Below are positions 16,497 to 25,125 of a DNA stretch of 64,000 nt, in pieces. Source of the DNA: Sphingobacteriaceae bacterium (lineage in GTDB: Bacteria > Bacteroidota > Bacteroidia > B-17B0 > Aurantibacillaceae); assembly GCA_002319075.1 (NCBI GenBank), contig NVQB01000001.1, forward strand, positions 434,001 to 498,000. The letters run 5' to 3'. The notes below the pieces were generated by a model, which was given only the letters and a program-made list of their open reading frames with translations, was not told the DNA's origin and searched no databases. The stretch's first letter is position 1, and the number at the start of each line of letters is the position of its first letter. Made by a program: the position numbers and the translations under genes.

Positions 16497-17849
16497 TTAA
16501 AACATAGAATAAAGTATTCTTCCGGTAAGGAAATAAATACTGATTCCGATGATGTCGTTTAGCGTGGTAACAAAAGGACCGGTTGCTAAAGCGGGATTTA
16601 TTTTAAAACGGTTCAGGGTTAAGGGAACAAAAGTGCCAAGAAAAGAGGCGCAAAGCACTACAACCATTAAAGCACAACTTACAGTAGCTGCCAGTTGCCA
16701 GTCCTCGATTAAGTAGGCGTACGACCAAATTAAAAGAGAACATATTAATCCGTTGATGAGTCCCACTCCTAATTCTTTAAATAACTTAGGCGTGATATCA
16801 ATTCCAAGAAGTGTATTATTGGCCAGGCCTTGTACAATGATAGAACTACTTTGTACGCCCACATTGCCGCCCATGGCACCTATTAATGGAATAAAATATG
16901 CCATTTCAGGATGAATTTTAATTTGATCTTCGTAAGTGCCGATAATTCTGGAGCCTACGATACCGCCACACATACCAATTAACAGCCAGGGAATTCTTGC
17001 ACGCGACAATATCCAGAGCTTATCATTACTATCAACGTCATCAGAGATACCACTCATGCGTTGAATATTCTCTTCAACGTTTTCTTTGATCACGTCCATC
17101 ACGTCATCAATGGTAATTCTTCCCACAAGTCGTCCCAACTGATCAACAACCGGTAAAACTACCAGGTCATACTTCTGCATAAATTCCGCTACTTCCTCAC
17201 TGAGAGTATTGGTCTTTACAAACTGAATATCGGGCTCATAAATTTCTTCTATACGGGCTAATGGATGAGAAATGATCAACTTTTTTAGTGATAACATCCC
17301 AATTAAACGATCGTTATTATCTAACACGTAAACCGCATACATCACATCCACGTCTTCTGCCTGTGCGCGGATCTCTTCAATACATTGCGATACCGTTTCA
17401 AATACGTAAACACTCACCAGCTCTTTTGCCATAAGAGACCCGGCCGTTCCTTCTTCGTAATTAATTAACTCGGCAATATCACTTGCCTGCTCAATATCTT
17501 CAATATGCGAGAGAACCTCTTCTTGTCTGTCTTCCGGTAATTCAGAAATCACATCGGCAGCGTCATCGCTGTCCATGTTATCCAATTGCTCGGCAATTTC
17601 TTTACTACTAAAAGTTCTTAAAAATTCTTCACGCCTGTCGTCATCTAATTCCAATAAAACGGCAGGAGCTGTGTCATCATCCAGTAATTCGTAGATGTAG
17701 GCAGCGCCTTCGAGGTTGAGTTGGTTAAAAATAATGGCAATATCCGGCGGATAATGATCATGCAACATCTCCTTCAAATAAGCGGTATCTTTTTTCTCGA
17801 TAGCTTCTTTGATGGTTTCTAAAATCTCAGATGTTAATTCAAATTGCAT
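16497..17849 (-). CDS. mgtE: MgtE-family magnesium transporter
   Basis: Mg2+ channel of 450 residues, a normal family length. Cytoplasmic MgtE N domain (about 20-125; LELDDDRREEFLRTFSSKEIAEQLDNM, SDDAADVISELPEDRQEEVL), two CBS domains (about 130-255) that sense Mg2+, a plug helix, then five membrane helices (about 280-450). The pore motif IGAMGGNVGVQSSS is intact. A leader Mg2+ riboswitch was looked for and not seen. It is monocistronic or first before the HEAT-repeat gene, which is read in the same direction but lies upstream. Confidence 0.95.
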   Translation of the reverse strand: MQFELTSEILETIKEAIEKKDTAYLKEMLHDHYPPDIAIIFNQLNLEGAAYIYELLDDDTAPAVLLELDDDRREEFLRTFSSKEIAEQLDNMDSDDAADVISELPEDRQEEVLSHIEDIEQASDIAELINYEEGTAGSLMAKELVSVYVFETVSQCIEEIRAQAEDVDVMYAVYVLDNNDRLIGMLSLKKLIISHPLARIEEIYEPDIQFVKTNTLSEEVAEFMQKYDLVVLPVVDQLGRLVGRITIDDVMDVIKENVEENIQRMSGISDDVDSNDKLWILSRARIPWLLIGMCGGIVGSRIIGTYEDQIKIHPEMAYFIPLIGAMGGNVGVQSSSIIVQGLANNTLLGIDITPKLFKELGVGLINGLICSLLIWSYAYLIEDWQLAATVSCALMVVVLCASFLGTFVPLTLNRFKINPALATGPFVTTLNDIIGISIYFLTGRILYSMF

Positions 17850-17905
17850 GCTTTAAATCACCCTTATTAGCGGCGCTGCAAAAGTAAAGAATTAAAATGT
17901 AGATA

Positions 17906-18427
17906 TTACAAGCTTTTCAACTCTTTTAACGCCTTTTTAATTCTTGAGGTCATAGAAGGCAATTGGGGAAGTGTGCTAAGTTCTCTCAAGATAATAAGTA
18001 ATTCATTTTTCAGCTCCGGATAGCTTTTACAGATCTTCGCGGCAACAGTAATAGCAAAGGCTCGCACCGCTGCTGTCTCCGTCTCGTTCATAATAACTTT
18101 AAACGAAATGTCTATTAAAATACCCTGGTACTTTTCAGGAATTTCTATTTCCTGTAATACCCTGAAAATGTTTCTTGGAATGGCAGGATGATTACCGGGC
18201 TTGTGTAATCGCTGTATGAATTTTTCGAAGTAAGGATCTAACAGACCAGGATGTGCGATGATGAGATAACTGAGTGGCCAGGCTGCACGCTGCGTTAAAC
18301 GAGGTTCACCATTTAAAAAAAGAGCCATCAACTCTTTGAAACGTTTTTTATCGTCCCCCACAAACTTTACAATGGCAAGGGTTAAAGTTTTACTATGTTC
18401 GGCTTCGAGGCGTTCTTTTATGTTCAT
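17906..18427 (-). CDS. HEAT/ARM-like helical repeat protein
   Basis: Protein of 173 residues, all helical, with repeated helix pairs such as RFKELMALFL ... RAAWPLSYLIIAHPGLLDPYFEKFIQRL and AAVRAFAITVAAKICKSYPELKNELLIIL. This resembles HEAT repeats and DNA-alkylation-repeat proteins but is too short to assign to AlkC/AlkD. No signal peptide. Its ATG overlaps the stop codon of the preceding exported-protein gene by 4 bp, so the two are translated together. Function unknown. Confidence 0.65.
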   Translation of the reverse strand: MNIKERLEAEHSKTLTLAIVKFVGDDKKRFKELMALFLNGEPRLTQRAAWPLSYLIIAHPGLLDPYFEKFIQRLHKPGNHPAIPRNIFRVLQEIEIPEKYQGILIDISFKVIMNETETAAVRAFAITVAAKICKSYPELKNELLIILRELSTLPQLPSMTSRIKKALKELKSL

Positions 18428-19050
18428 TGGGATCCCACCGTTACAACTAGTAAAACAATAGTGAGCATTGCCACAGCACCTAATGCAAATTGGCCATGGT
18501 ATTTGCGTCGCATTTTTCCTGCTTCATCCTGATAACCTTTTCGGTAGTCAGCATATTTGAAAAGCACCTTGTTCGGATATTGCAGCGCATCATCCTGTGC
18601 CGTCGAAATAAGCACGCCTCCTCCCGGAAGTGGTGCTGAACCGGTAATAAACGGTCCACCCGACACGTAACTACCTATAGAATAAAAATCCTGAGCGTCT
18701 AAAACACCATACTCATAAAGTTTTTTTCTTTGCTCCGGCGTTAGGGTCATAAAGCGGTTTTGGTAGGCTGTATCTATGATGCTAGTCTGCACAGCCAAAG
18801 AATTTTTTCCTTCGTCTGGGTCTTGAAACTTTTGTACAGTACTATCTCTGAAAGCAATGGATTTTAATTGAGATTTGGAAACGATAAAACTGCGATCTGC
18901 TTTATCTTTCATCTTCTTGTATATCACTTCGTCATCAGTGGTATAAAGAATATTTACAACAGTTTTTTTTGCGCTTTGTTTATAATTCAGAGTGTCCTGC
19001 GCCTGCGCACAATAACATAACAAGAAAACAAGAATGTTAAGATATTTCAT
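18424..19050 (-). CDS. exported protein with C-terminal membrane helix, unknown function
   Basis: Protein of 208 residues: a signal peptide (MKYLNILVFLLCYCAQAQ), a mixed soluble domain with the segment LTPEQRKKLYEYGVLDAQDFYSIGSYV, a glycine- and proline-rich stretch (GGPFITGSAPLPGGGV at about 130-146) and a hydrophobic helix near the end (FALGAVAMLTIVLLVVTV). Residues 32-60 (VNILYTTDDEVIYKKMKDKAD) look like the start of a small beta domain common in Bacteroidota exported proteins. Coupled by a 4-bp overlap to the downstream HEAT-like gene. I do not recognise the family. Confidence 0.6.
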   Translation of the reverse strand: MKYLNILVFLLCYCAQAQDTLNYKQSAKKTVVNILYTTDDEVIYKKMKDKADRSFIVSKSQLKSIAFRDSTVQKFQDPDEGKNSLAVQTSIIDTAYQNRFMTLTPEQRKKLYEYGVLDAQDFYSIGSYVSGGPFITGSAPLPGGGVLISTAQDDALQYPNKVLFKYADYRKGYQDEAGKMRRKYHGQFALGAVAMLTIVLLVVTVGSQ

Positions 19051-19095
19051 AGACTCGTTTGGGTGTCTAAAAATAAAAAAAATAACCGAAAACTA

Positions 19096-19752
19096 TTACT
19101 GAGAATATTTTCTTTCACCGAAAATGGTGCTGCCAATCCTCAGCATCGTACTCCCGGCGTCTATCGCAAGTTTATAATCTCCACTCATACCGTAACTGAG
19201 AATGCATTTGTTATCCTTAAAGATTTTCAAAGAAAATTCTTTTACGGAATTAAATTCGCTTAGAATTTGTTGTTGATTGCCTGTATTACTGGCCATGGCC
19301 ATAAACCCTTTGATGTTAACATTTTTGAGCGCTTTAAATTCTTCTGATTTTAAAAGTTCTTCGCATTCGTCAAAAGAGAGTCCGAATTTTGTTTCTTCTT
19401 TAGCAATGTAAAGCTGAAGTAAACAATCCATTACCCTGTTATTTTTTAAAGCTTGTTTGTTTATCTCCTGGAGTAATTTAAAACTATCCACGCCATGAAT
19501 GAGATAAACAAACGGAGCAATGTATTTAACCTTGTTACTTTGTAAGTGTCCGATAAAATGCCAGTGAATGTCTTTGGGCAAACTTTCATATTTATCTACC
19601 AGTTCCTGTACATAATTTTCTCCGAAATCGCGCTGACCCGCTTCATAAGCTTCTAGTACGGCCTCGTTGGGCTTGGTTTTGGAAACGGCCACCAGAGTAA
19701 CATTCTGCGGGAGATTATTTTTTATTTGAAAAAGATGTTCTTTGATTGGCAT
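19096..19752 (-). CDS. yggS: YggS/PROSC-type PLP homeostasis protein
   Basis: PLP-binding protein of 218 residues with a TIM-barrel fold resembling the alanine racemase N domain. Seen: LVAVSKTKP with the PLP lysine K25, FGENYVQEL, WHFIGHLQSNKVK, FMAMAS and, near the end, SYGMSGDYKLAIDAGSTMLRIGSTIFG, all family hallmarks. It has no known catalytic activity; it buffers PLP and keeps amino-acid and vitamin B6 pools in balance. Nearby genes on the same strand include serA and a DUF1015 gene. Confidence 0.95.
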   Translation of the reverse strand: MPIKEHLFQIKNNLPQNVTLVAVSKTKPNEAVLEAYEAGQRDFGENYVQELVDKYESLPKDIHWHFIGHLQSNKVKYIAPFVYLIHGVDSFKLLQEINKQALKNNRVMDCLLQLYIAKEETKFGLSFDECEELLKSEEFKALKNVNIKGFMAMASNTGNQQQILSEFNSVKEFSLKIFKDNKCILSYGMSGDYKLAIDAGSTMLRIGSTIFGERKYSQ

Positions 19753-19825
19753 GTTGACTATGCTATTTACTTAGCTCGAAATTTTGTAGATCCAGGTAGC
19801 AGACTTATTTTATTTATGTATTAGT

Positions 19826-19855
19826 ATCTGCGTAATTACAGTCATCTGCGGCAAA
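19826..19855. repeat. ATCTGCGGC-family intergenic repeat, copy 1
   Basis: ATCTGCGTAATTACAGTC followed by ATCTGCGGCAAA. It resembles the elements at 27337-27367 and 27849-27870 and lies in the short gap between yggS and the DUF1015 gene. Confidence 0.5.
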
Positions 19856-19868
19856 TGTAGTACGAGTT

Positions 19869-21116
19869 CTATTCATCAAAACTGTAAATCACCAAACCAC
19901 TGCGCATCTTGGGCTCAACCCAGGTAGACTTAGGAGGCATGATATTGTTGGTATCGGCAATCCATTTCAAATGCTCCATGGTTACAGGATAAAGTCCGAA
20001 AGCGACTTCTGCTTTACCCTCGTCTACACTTCGCTTCAAAGTTTCTGCACCTTTAATGCCAGGAACAAAACCAATACGCTTATCTATTTTCAGATCGTGA
20101 ATATCAAACAACGGAGAGAGGATGTGCTCTGTTAAAATAGAAGCATCGAGGCTTCCCACAGCATCACTGCTATTGTAAGTTCCTTCTTTTGCAGTAAGCG
20201 CGTACCATTTGTCTTTGGTGTACATACTGATCTCATGTTTACGGGTAGGTTTAAAAACTTTTTCGTTTATCTCTTTAACCTCGAATTTTGTTTTTAAACG
20301 TTTCAATAACTCAGGAACCGTTAAGTCTCCCATGTCTTTTACTAAGCGGTTATAATCGAAAATTTTTAATTGTGTCTCCGCAAAAAAAACGCCGAGGTAA
20401 TAATTAAATGCTTCTTTACCCGTATACGCTTTCTTCGATTTACGGAGCACACTTCCTAAAAGCGCTGAGGAAGCTGAGCGATGGTGACCATCAGCAATAT
20501 AGATGGCCGGTATTTTCGAAAACTGCCCTGATATGATCTCTACATTTTTATCGTGACTTACTACCCATAGCGTGTGACGCACTTTATCGGTAGTGGTAAA
20601 ATCATAAGTCGGAACACTTTCAGAAATCGATAGAATCAGATCATCTAAAACTTTATCATTCGGATAACAAAATAAAACGGGCTCAGCATTAAACTCACAG
20701 ACTTCTAAATATTCTTTTAATTTTTCTTCGCGCTGTGTAATAGTCTGCTCGTGAATTTTAATCACCCCATTCATGTAATCATCAATACTGGTACAAGCAA
20801 TAATACCTATGTATTCATTCTCTCCTTTGATCTGACGATAAATGTAATAAGCCGCTTTTTCGTCACGCTTCAGAATTTTTTCTTTGATGAAAGAATCGAA
20901 TTTGCGTTTGATTTTAGTCAGACGTTCTTTAGAACCGGGACGCGTGCGAACACCGTCGTCGTAATCGGGATTGATGACGTGTAAAAACGTATAGGGATTT
21001 CCCGCTAGTTTATCTTTTAACTCCGGAGTGTTATACCCGTCAACACTGCGGGATGCAACCAGGTGAACTTTGTCACCGGCGGGACGAAGAGCCTTAAATG
21101 GTAATACGGTAGCCAT
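19869..21116 (-). CDS. DUF1015 family protein
   Basis: Cytoplasmic protein of 415 residues of the DUF1015 family (MATVLPFKALRPAGDKVHLVASRSVDGY; IYIADGHHRSASSALLG; VAFGLYPVTMEHLKWIADTNNIMPPKSTWVEPKMRSGLVIY). The DGHHR motif lies near residue 213. In Bacteroidota this gene is regularly found beside serC and serA, which suggests a role in serine synthesis; a missing phosphoserine phosphatase has been proposed for the family, but I treat that as unproven. It begins 44 bp after serA stops, so the two are probably cotranscribed. serC is not in the window. Confidence 0.88.
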   Translation of the reverse strand: MATVLPFKALRPAGDKVHLVASRSVDGYNTPELKDKLAGNPYTFLHVINPDYDDGVRTRPGSKERLTKIKRKFDSFIKEKILKRDEKAAYYIYRQIKGENEYIGIIACTSIDDYMNGVIKIHEQTITQREEKLKEYLEVCEFNAEPVLFCYPNDKVLDDLILSISESVPTYDFTTTDKVRHTLWVVSHDKNVEIISGQFSKIPAIYIADGHHRSASSALLGSVLRKSKKAYTGKEAFNYYLGVFFAETQLKIFDYNRLVKDMGDLTVPELLKRLKTKFEVKEINEKVFKPTRKHEISMYTKDKWYALTAKEGTYNSSDAVGSLDASILTEHILSPLFDIHDLKIDKRIGFVPGIKGAETLKRSVDEGKAEVAFGLYPVTMEHLKWIADTNNIMPPKSTWVEPKMRSGLVIYSFDE

Positions 21117-21160
21117 GTTTAATTTCTGGTTTTAATTAGGGTTAAATTCCAAAAACACTA

Positions 21161-22114
21161 CTAAGCTTTCAAAGCTTCTATAAGTTTCTCGGCTAATTCT
21201 ACTCCAATGCGTTCTTGCGCCTCGTTTGTAGCAGCACCAATGTGCGGAGTCATAGAAATTTTCGGGTGCTTTAAAATACCCACAGAAGGACGAGGTTCAT
21301 TCTCAAAAACATCTAACCCTGCGTGAGCTACTTTTCCGCTATTTAATGCCTCTAATAAATCATCTTCGTTAATAACACCGCCACGAGCTGTGTTTATCAG
21401 AATGACACCCGTTTTCATAGAGGCAATTTCGTGGCGTGTAATCAATTTTCCACCCGGAACATGGAAAGTAATAAAATCTGAATTTTGAATTACTTTATCC
21501 ATCCCAACTGTTTTAACAGGAACAGCAATTGGCTTTAAGCCATCTATTTCCAATTCTAAAGTAGTTTCGCTAACGAATGGATCGAAAGCCAAAACTTTCA
21601 TTCCTAAACCCAAAGCCATTTTCGCAACCGTCTGGCCAATTCGTCCAAAACCAATGATACCAAAGGTTTTACCCTTCAACTCAACGCCTTTAGCGTATTT
21701 CTTTTTTAATTCTTCAAATTTATCTTCGGCATTCGCATGCATTTGTTTGTTACTATCATATAAAAAACGAACCGCACTAAAAGCATGCGCGAAAACCAAT
21801 TCGGCCACTGAATTGCTGGATGCAGCTGGTGTATTAATTACCTGGATGCCTTTTTCACGGGCATACTCAACATCAATATTATCCATGCCTACGCCACCAC
21901 GGCCAATCACTTTTAAATTCGGACAAGCGTCGATCACATCTTTTCTAACTTTTGTAGCGCTGCGCACTGTTAAAGCCACGTACCCTTTATCATTAATTTC
22001 TTTGGCCAGATGTTCCTGAGCAACTTTATCTGTAATTACGGTAAATCCCGCTTTTTCTAAGAGTTCCTTGCCAACAGCATCAATACCGTCGTTTGCTAAA
22101 ATTTTTTTGCTCAT
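21161..22114 (-). CDS. serA: D-3-phosphoglycerate dehydrogenase
   Basis: First enzyme of serine synthesis, oxidising 3-phosphoglycerate to 3-phosphohydroxypyruvate with NAD+. The 317-residue form is the short type without the C-terminal ACT domain, so it should be insensitive to serine by that route. Seen: the Rossmann motif GIIGFGRIGQTVAKMALGLG (about 150-170), the catalytic arginine in INTARGGVINEDDL, glutamate in DVFENEP and histidine in TPHIGAAT. Downstream lies the DUF1015 gene. Serine from this pathway is also the substrate of the palmitoyltransferase encoded at 13520-14776. Confidence 0.93.
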   Translation of the reverse strand: MSKKILANDGIDAVGKELLEKAGFTVITDKVAQEHLAKEINDKGYVALTVRSATKVRKDVIDACPNLKVIGRGGVGMDNIDVEYAREKGIQVINTPAASSNSVAELVFAHAFSAVRFLYDSNKQMHANAEDKFEELKKKYAKGVELKGKTFGIIGFGRIGQTVAKMALGLGMKVLAFDPFVSETTLELEIDGLKPIAVPVKTVGMDKVIQNSDFITFHVPGGKLITRHEIASMKTGVILINTARGGVINEDDLLEALNSGKVAHAGLDVFENEPRPSVGILKHPKISMTPHIGAATNEAQERIGVELAEKLIEALKA

Positions 22115-22192
22115 ACTGGTTTTTATTTGAAGAGCTAAAATTAGAAATTATTCGAAGAATAAGCAGGTTAAGATTAAAATTTTGTTGCGGGC

Positions 22193-23734
22193 CTAGAACT
22201 TAAGTCCCACAGTAACCGCCAGAGAAGTACTGTTATATTTCAATTTGGCCTGTGTATTCATGGTTGAGAAAAGGAAATAGTTCTCATAACTCAGTGTTTT
22301 ATACACAACAAAATCGAAAAAGAAATTACTCTTGGTACGGAAACCAATACCGGCGCTTAGTGTGTTACGTACTTCCGGACCTATAAATACATGTCCCATC
22401 GGACTTCCCTGCATTTGGTAACCAACACGCAACATTAAAGGATTCAGATTTATTTCCCCTCCCACTCTAATATTGTGCCCAGGTTGGTAGTGATTTTTGA
22501 TATAAGAATTAATGTCATCAAAATTAGCGGAGGCACCTCCAGCGAGGCGAGCACTTCTGTAATCCACCATTTCGTAGTCAATGCCTATTACCGCCTTTTT
22601 CTCAATAACAAAAGCCAGGTTCGCACTCACCTTACCTGGTGTGATAATTTTGTATTTGTAAATACCGCCATCTGGTGGATCCTGAGCAAAATCAGGGGTG
22701 GAGCCTGATCTGTCAAACGTAACAGACAAAGAGTTGTAATACGAATCCTGCAAATTATAAACGGTTGGGGTGTGGTAATAGAACCCAACTCTTACCATGT
22801 CGTTAGCTCTTATAATTCCACCCAATTTTAAATTTATACCAGTACCGGTAGTTTTGAAATATTCAGTGTACTCGAGACTTTTAAATCCCAGGCGGTTTAC
22901 ATAGTCATTATTTAAATAAGGAATAGGATCTACATACGTATCGCTGAAGGTTGAACTGCTGGTCAAAATAATCCTCATGCTGTCTCTGTCATCAAATTCA
23001 GTATGTGTGAGCGTAGACTCGTATCGTACCTGAGGAACTCCAATGCTACCTCCAATGTAAAATTTATCTTTATAGCTGTATGCATACGAAAAATTCAGGT
23101 CGTTAACCCGCCCCGAAGTAACAAGATCACGTGTTTGTTTCACTGTCCTTTTTGGATCTTCATAAGAAAGAAAACTACCGTTTACAGTATCTAATAAAAA
23201 TGCCTGGTAGCCCAAATTTTCATACATACTGTTCAGATTGCCCGTCATATCCGCAGAACCATTGTAATATGAGGCGAGGTTGAGCATGTCTTTGCCAAGA
23301 GAACTTGAATTGGTATAACCGGACATGCGGGTAGAATTGTTGAAATTTTGAAGTTGTGTGCTTGTAAAAGCCAACAGGTGTCTGCTATCCGGATCTATTT
23401 TAGTTTTCCACGCGCCTGCAATGCCAAAATTGTTATAAATAAAATTAACGTCAAATACATTAACCGATTTATTATAGATTTCGCCACTATTGTTGGTAGA
23501 TTTAAAGCCGGCTCCAAACGACATTTCACCTTTACGGTAGAGGCCGAGTCCTGCCGGATTATACGCTGCTGAAGTAAGATCGGCGCCAATTGCGCCAAAT
23601 GCTCCACCCATAGAAATGAACCGCGCTGTACCTCCACCTGTAGCGCGCGAAAGACGTATAGCATCATTTTCATTTTGAGCAAATGCAAGACTCCCTAAAT
23701 AGCTGAATAGGATAACTAATTTTGTACGAAACAT
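22193..23734 (-). CDS. FadL/OmpP1-type outer-membrane transport protein
   Basis: Barrel protein of 513 residues with a signal peptide (MFRTKLVILFSYLGSLAFAQ). The N-terminal plug region GGTARFISMGGAFGAIGADLTSAAYNPAGLGLYRKGEMSF is the hallmark of the OmpP1/FadL/TodX family, whose members pass hydrophobic compounds such as fatty acids through the outer membrane. The terminal strand (SLAVTVGLKF) fits BAM-dependent insertion. It starts 14 bp after the low-complexity lipoprotein gene ends, so the pair forms an operon. The cluster FadL, lipoprotein and divergent proS recurs in Flavobacteriales as I recall. Confidence 0.88.
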   Translation of the reverse strand: MFRTKLVILFSYLGSLAFAQNENDAIRLSRATGGGTARFISMGGAFGAIGADLTSAAYNPAGLGLYRKGEMSFGAGFKSTNNSGEIYNKSVNVFDVNFIYNNFGIAGAWKTKIDPDSRHLLAFTSTQLQNFNNSTRMSGYTNSSSLGKDMLNLASYYNGSADMTGNLNSMYENLGYQAFLLDTVNGSFLSYEDPKRTVKQTRDLVTSGRVNDLNFSYAYSYKDKFYIGGSIGVPQVRYESTLTHTEFDDRDSMRIILTSSSTFSDTYVDPIPYLNNDYVNRLGFKSLEYTEYFKTTGTGINLKLGGIIRANDMVRVGFYYHTPTVYNLQDSYYNSLSVTFDRSGSTPDFAQDPPDGGIYKYKIITPGKVSANLAFVIEKKAVIGIDYEMVDYRSARLAGGASANFDDINSYIKNHYQPGHNIRVGGEINLNPLMLRVGYQMQGSPMGHVFIGPEVRNTLSAGIGFRTKSNFFFDFVVYKTLSYENYFLFSTMNTQAKLKYNSTSLAVTVGLKF

Positions 23735-23748
23735 AAGAAAATTTTAGA

Positions 23749-24984
23749 TTAACGTCTACCTCCGCCACCACTGCCGGAACTTCTTCCACCACCACCACCA
23801 CTGCCGCCACTACCACCAGAGCTTCTTCCTCCACCACCCGAATTTTGACTTCCGGAATTAGAGTTATTCTCCCAACCACTGTTTGAATTGGTAGAGCGGT
23901 TATTTGAATTGGTATTCTGTTGCTGACCTTGGTTAGTTGTGCGATCGTTACTGTATCTTCCGGTGTTACCTTGCGAAGTATTTGAACTGTTCTGATTATT
24001 AGTACTGTTTCCGTTCGAATTGTTTCTCTGATTGGGAACGCGATCGTTCGTATAACCTGAGTTCGTATTAGTCGACCCATTATTATAGGATCCCATCTGA
24101 CGATCACCTGCTCCTGAACGGGTATTTGTAAAACGGGGCGCAGTACTCTGTTGATCTGCTACAGTTTGCATGTAACGGTTACTTCCGCCATTATCCTGGG
24201 AAGGCGCAGAAGATCCTCTTCCACCTGTTGGATTCGCACCACCAGTACTTCCTCTTTGTCTGTTAGTTACGGTTGAATAAGCACTGTTTGGATCAAAACT
24301 GTTGTAATAACCCCACGAACCTGCATTATAACCATTATAGAATCCCGCGTTGTAAGCGTTATAGCCATAGCCGCCAAAACCCATTCCATATCCATAACCA
24401 TATGGACTGTAGAAAGGATCGTTGTAAAAATTGCTGTAACCATAGTTGTATCCTAAACCGCCGTAACCATAAGGATTATAACCATAACCACCGTAACCGT
24501 AATTACCGTAGGAAAGTCCAACGCTTATTCCCGAACTATAACCATAAAATTGGTTAGAGGGCATTCCATAGTTATAAGTACTGTAAATACTTGTACCGTA
24601 GCAATAAGGATTTTGATTGTAAGTGTAAAGATTTGTGTAATAAGGATCGTAATACCCAGCTCCATAAATAGGCGTTTGAAAACGGTTTAAACGCGAGGCA
24701 TATTGATAATCATAATAATCATCCTGGTTATACTCCGGATCTTTATAATAAGGATTTGCATCGTCCTTCGCTTTTTGCGCCGCTACTTCCTCACTCACTT
24801 GCTGCTCTCGTCTTTCACGCTCCTGAGCTTCCGCCCTCGCTTTTTCTGCTGCTGCCAATTTTTCTTTCGCTTTCTCCTCAGCAGGATTTGCGTACACGTC
24901 ATCATAACCTGATGCAAGTTGCGAAGTCTTACAAGAGCTCAAAGCTAATGTGGCTACTGCTGTTATTAAAAGTAATTTTTTCAT
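23749..24984 (-). CDS. lipoprotein with extreme Tyr/Gly/Asn low-complexity and GGGGR tail
   Basis: Protein of 411 residues. A lipoprotein signal (MKKLLLITAVATLALSSC, acylated Cys about 18) leads to an Ala/Glu/Lys coiled-coil segment (about 35-75), a Tyr-Gly-Asn-Pro region (about 80-230) full of GYGGYGYNPYGYGG-type units, an Asn/Ser/Gln/Thr region (about 240-375) and a final run of Gly, Ser and Arg (GGGGR, about 378-411). No folded domain is visible after the coiled coil. The composition is that of a disordered, adhesive or phase-separating polymer. It should be anchored in the outer membrane. First gene of a pair with the FadL-type protein; divergent from proS. Confidence 0.8.
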   Translation of the reverse strand: MKKLLLITAVATLALSSCKTSQLASGYDDVYANPAEEKAKEKLAAAEKARAEAQERERREQQVSEEVAAQKAKDDANPYYKDPEYNQDDYYDYQYASRLNRFQTPIYGAGYYDPYYTNLYTYNQNPYCYGTSIYSTYNYGMPSNQFYGYSSGISVGLSYGNYGYGGYGYNPYGYGGLGYNYGYSNFYNDPFYSPYGYGYGMGFGGYGYNAYNAGFYNGYNAGSWGYYNSFDPNSAYSTVTNRQRGSTGGANPTGGRGSSAPSQDNGGSNRYMQTVADQQSTAPRFTNTRSGAGDRQMGSYNNGSTNTNSGYTNDRVPNQRNNSNGNSTNNQNSSNTSQGNTGRYSNDRTTNQGQQQNTNSNNRSTNSNSGWENNSNSGSQNSGGGGRSSGGSGGSGGGGGRSSGSGGGGRR

Positions 24985-25125
24985 GGCCTATCTTTTAAGA
25001 TTTAGAAAAGAAGATTTTAAGTAAATTTACAAAATTGTGCCCTGCTATTTATGATTTTTACATTATTTATAACATTAGAATCATCTAAATCGAATCAGGT
25101 CATTATTTCTATATTTTAAACACTT

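Noticed and set aside
23670-24107. ORF of 145 codons on the minus strand rich in Val and Ile
   Set aside because: It is another frame of the low-complexity lipoprotein gene and its composition follows from the repeats there.
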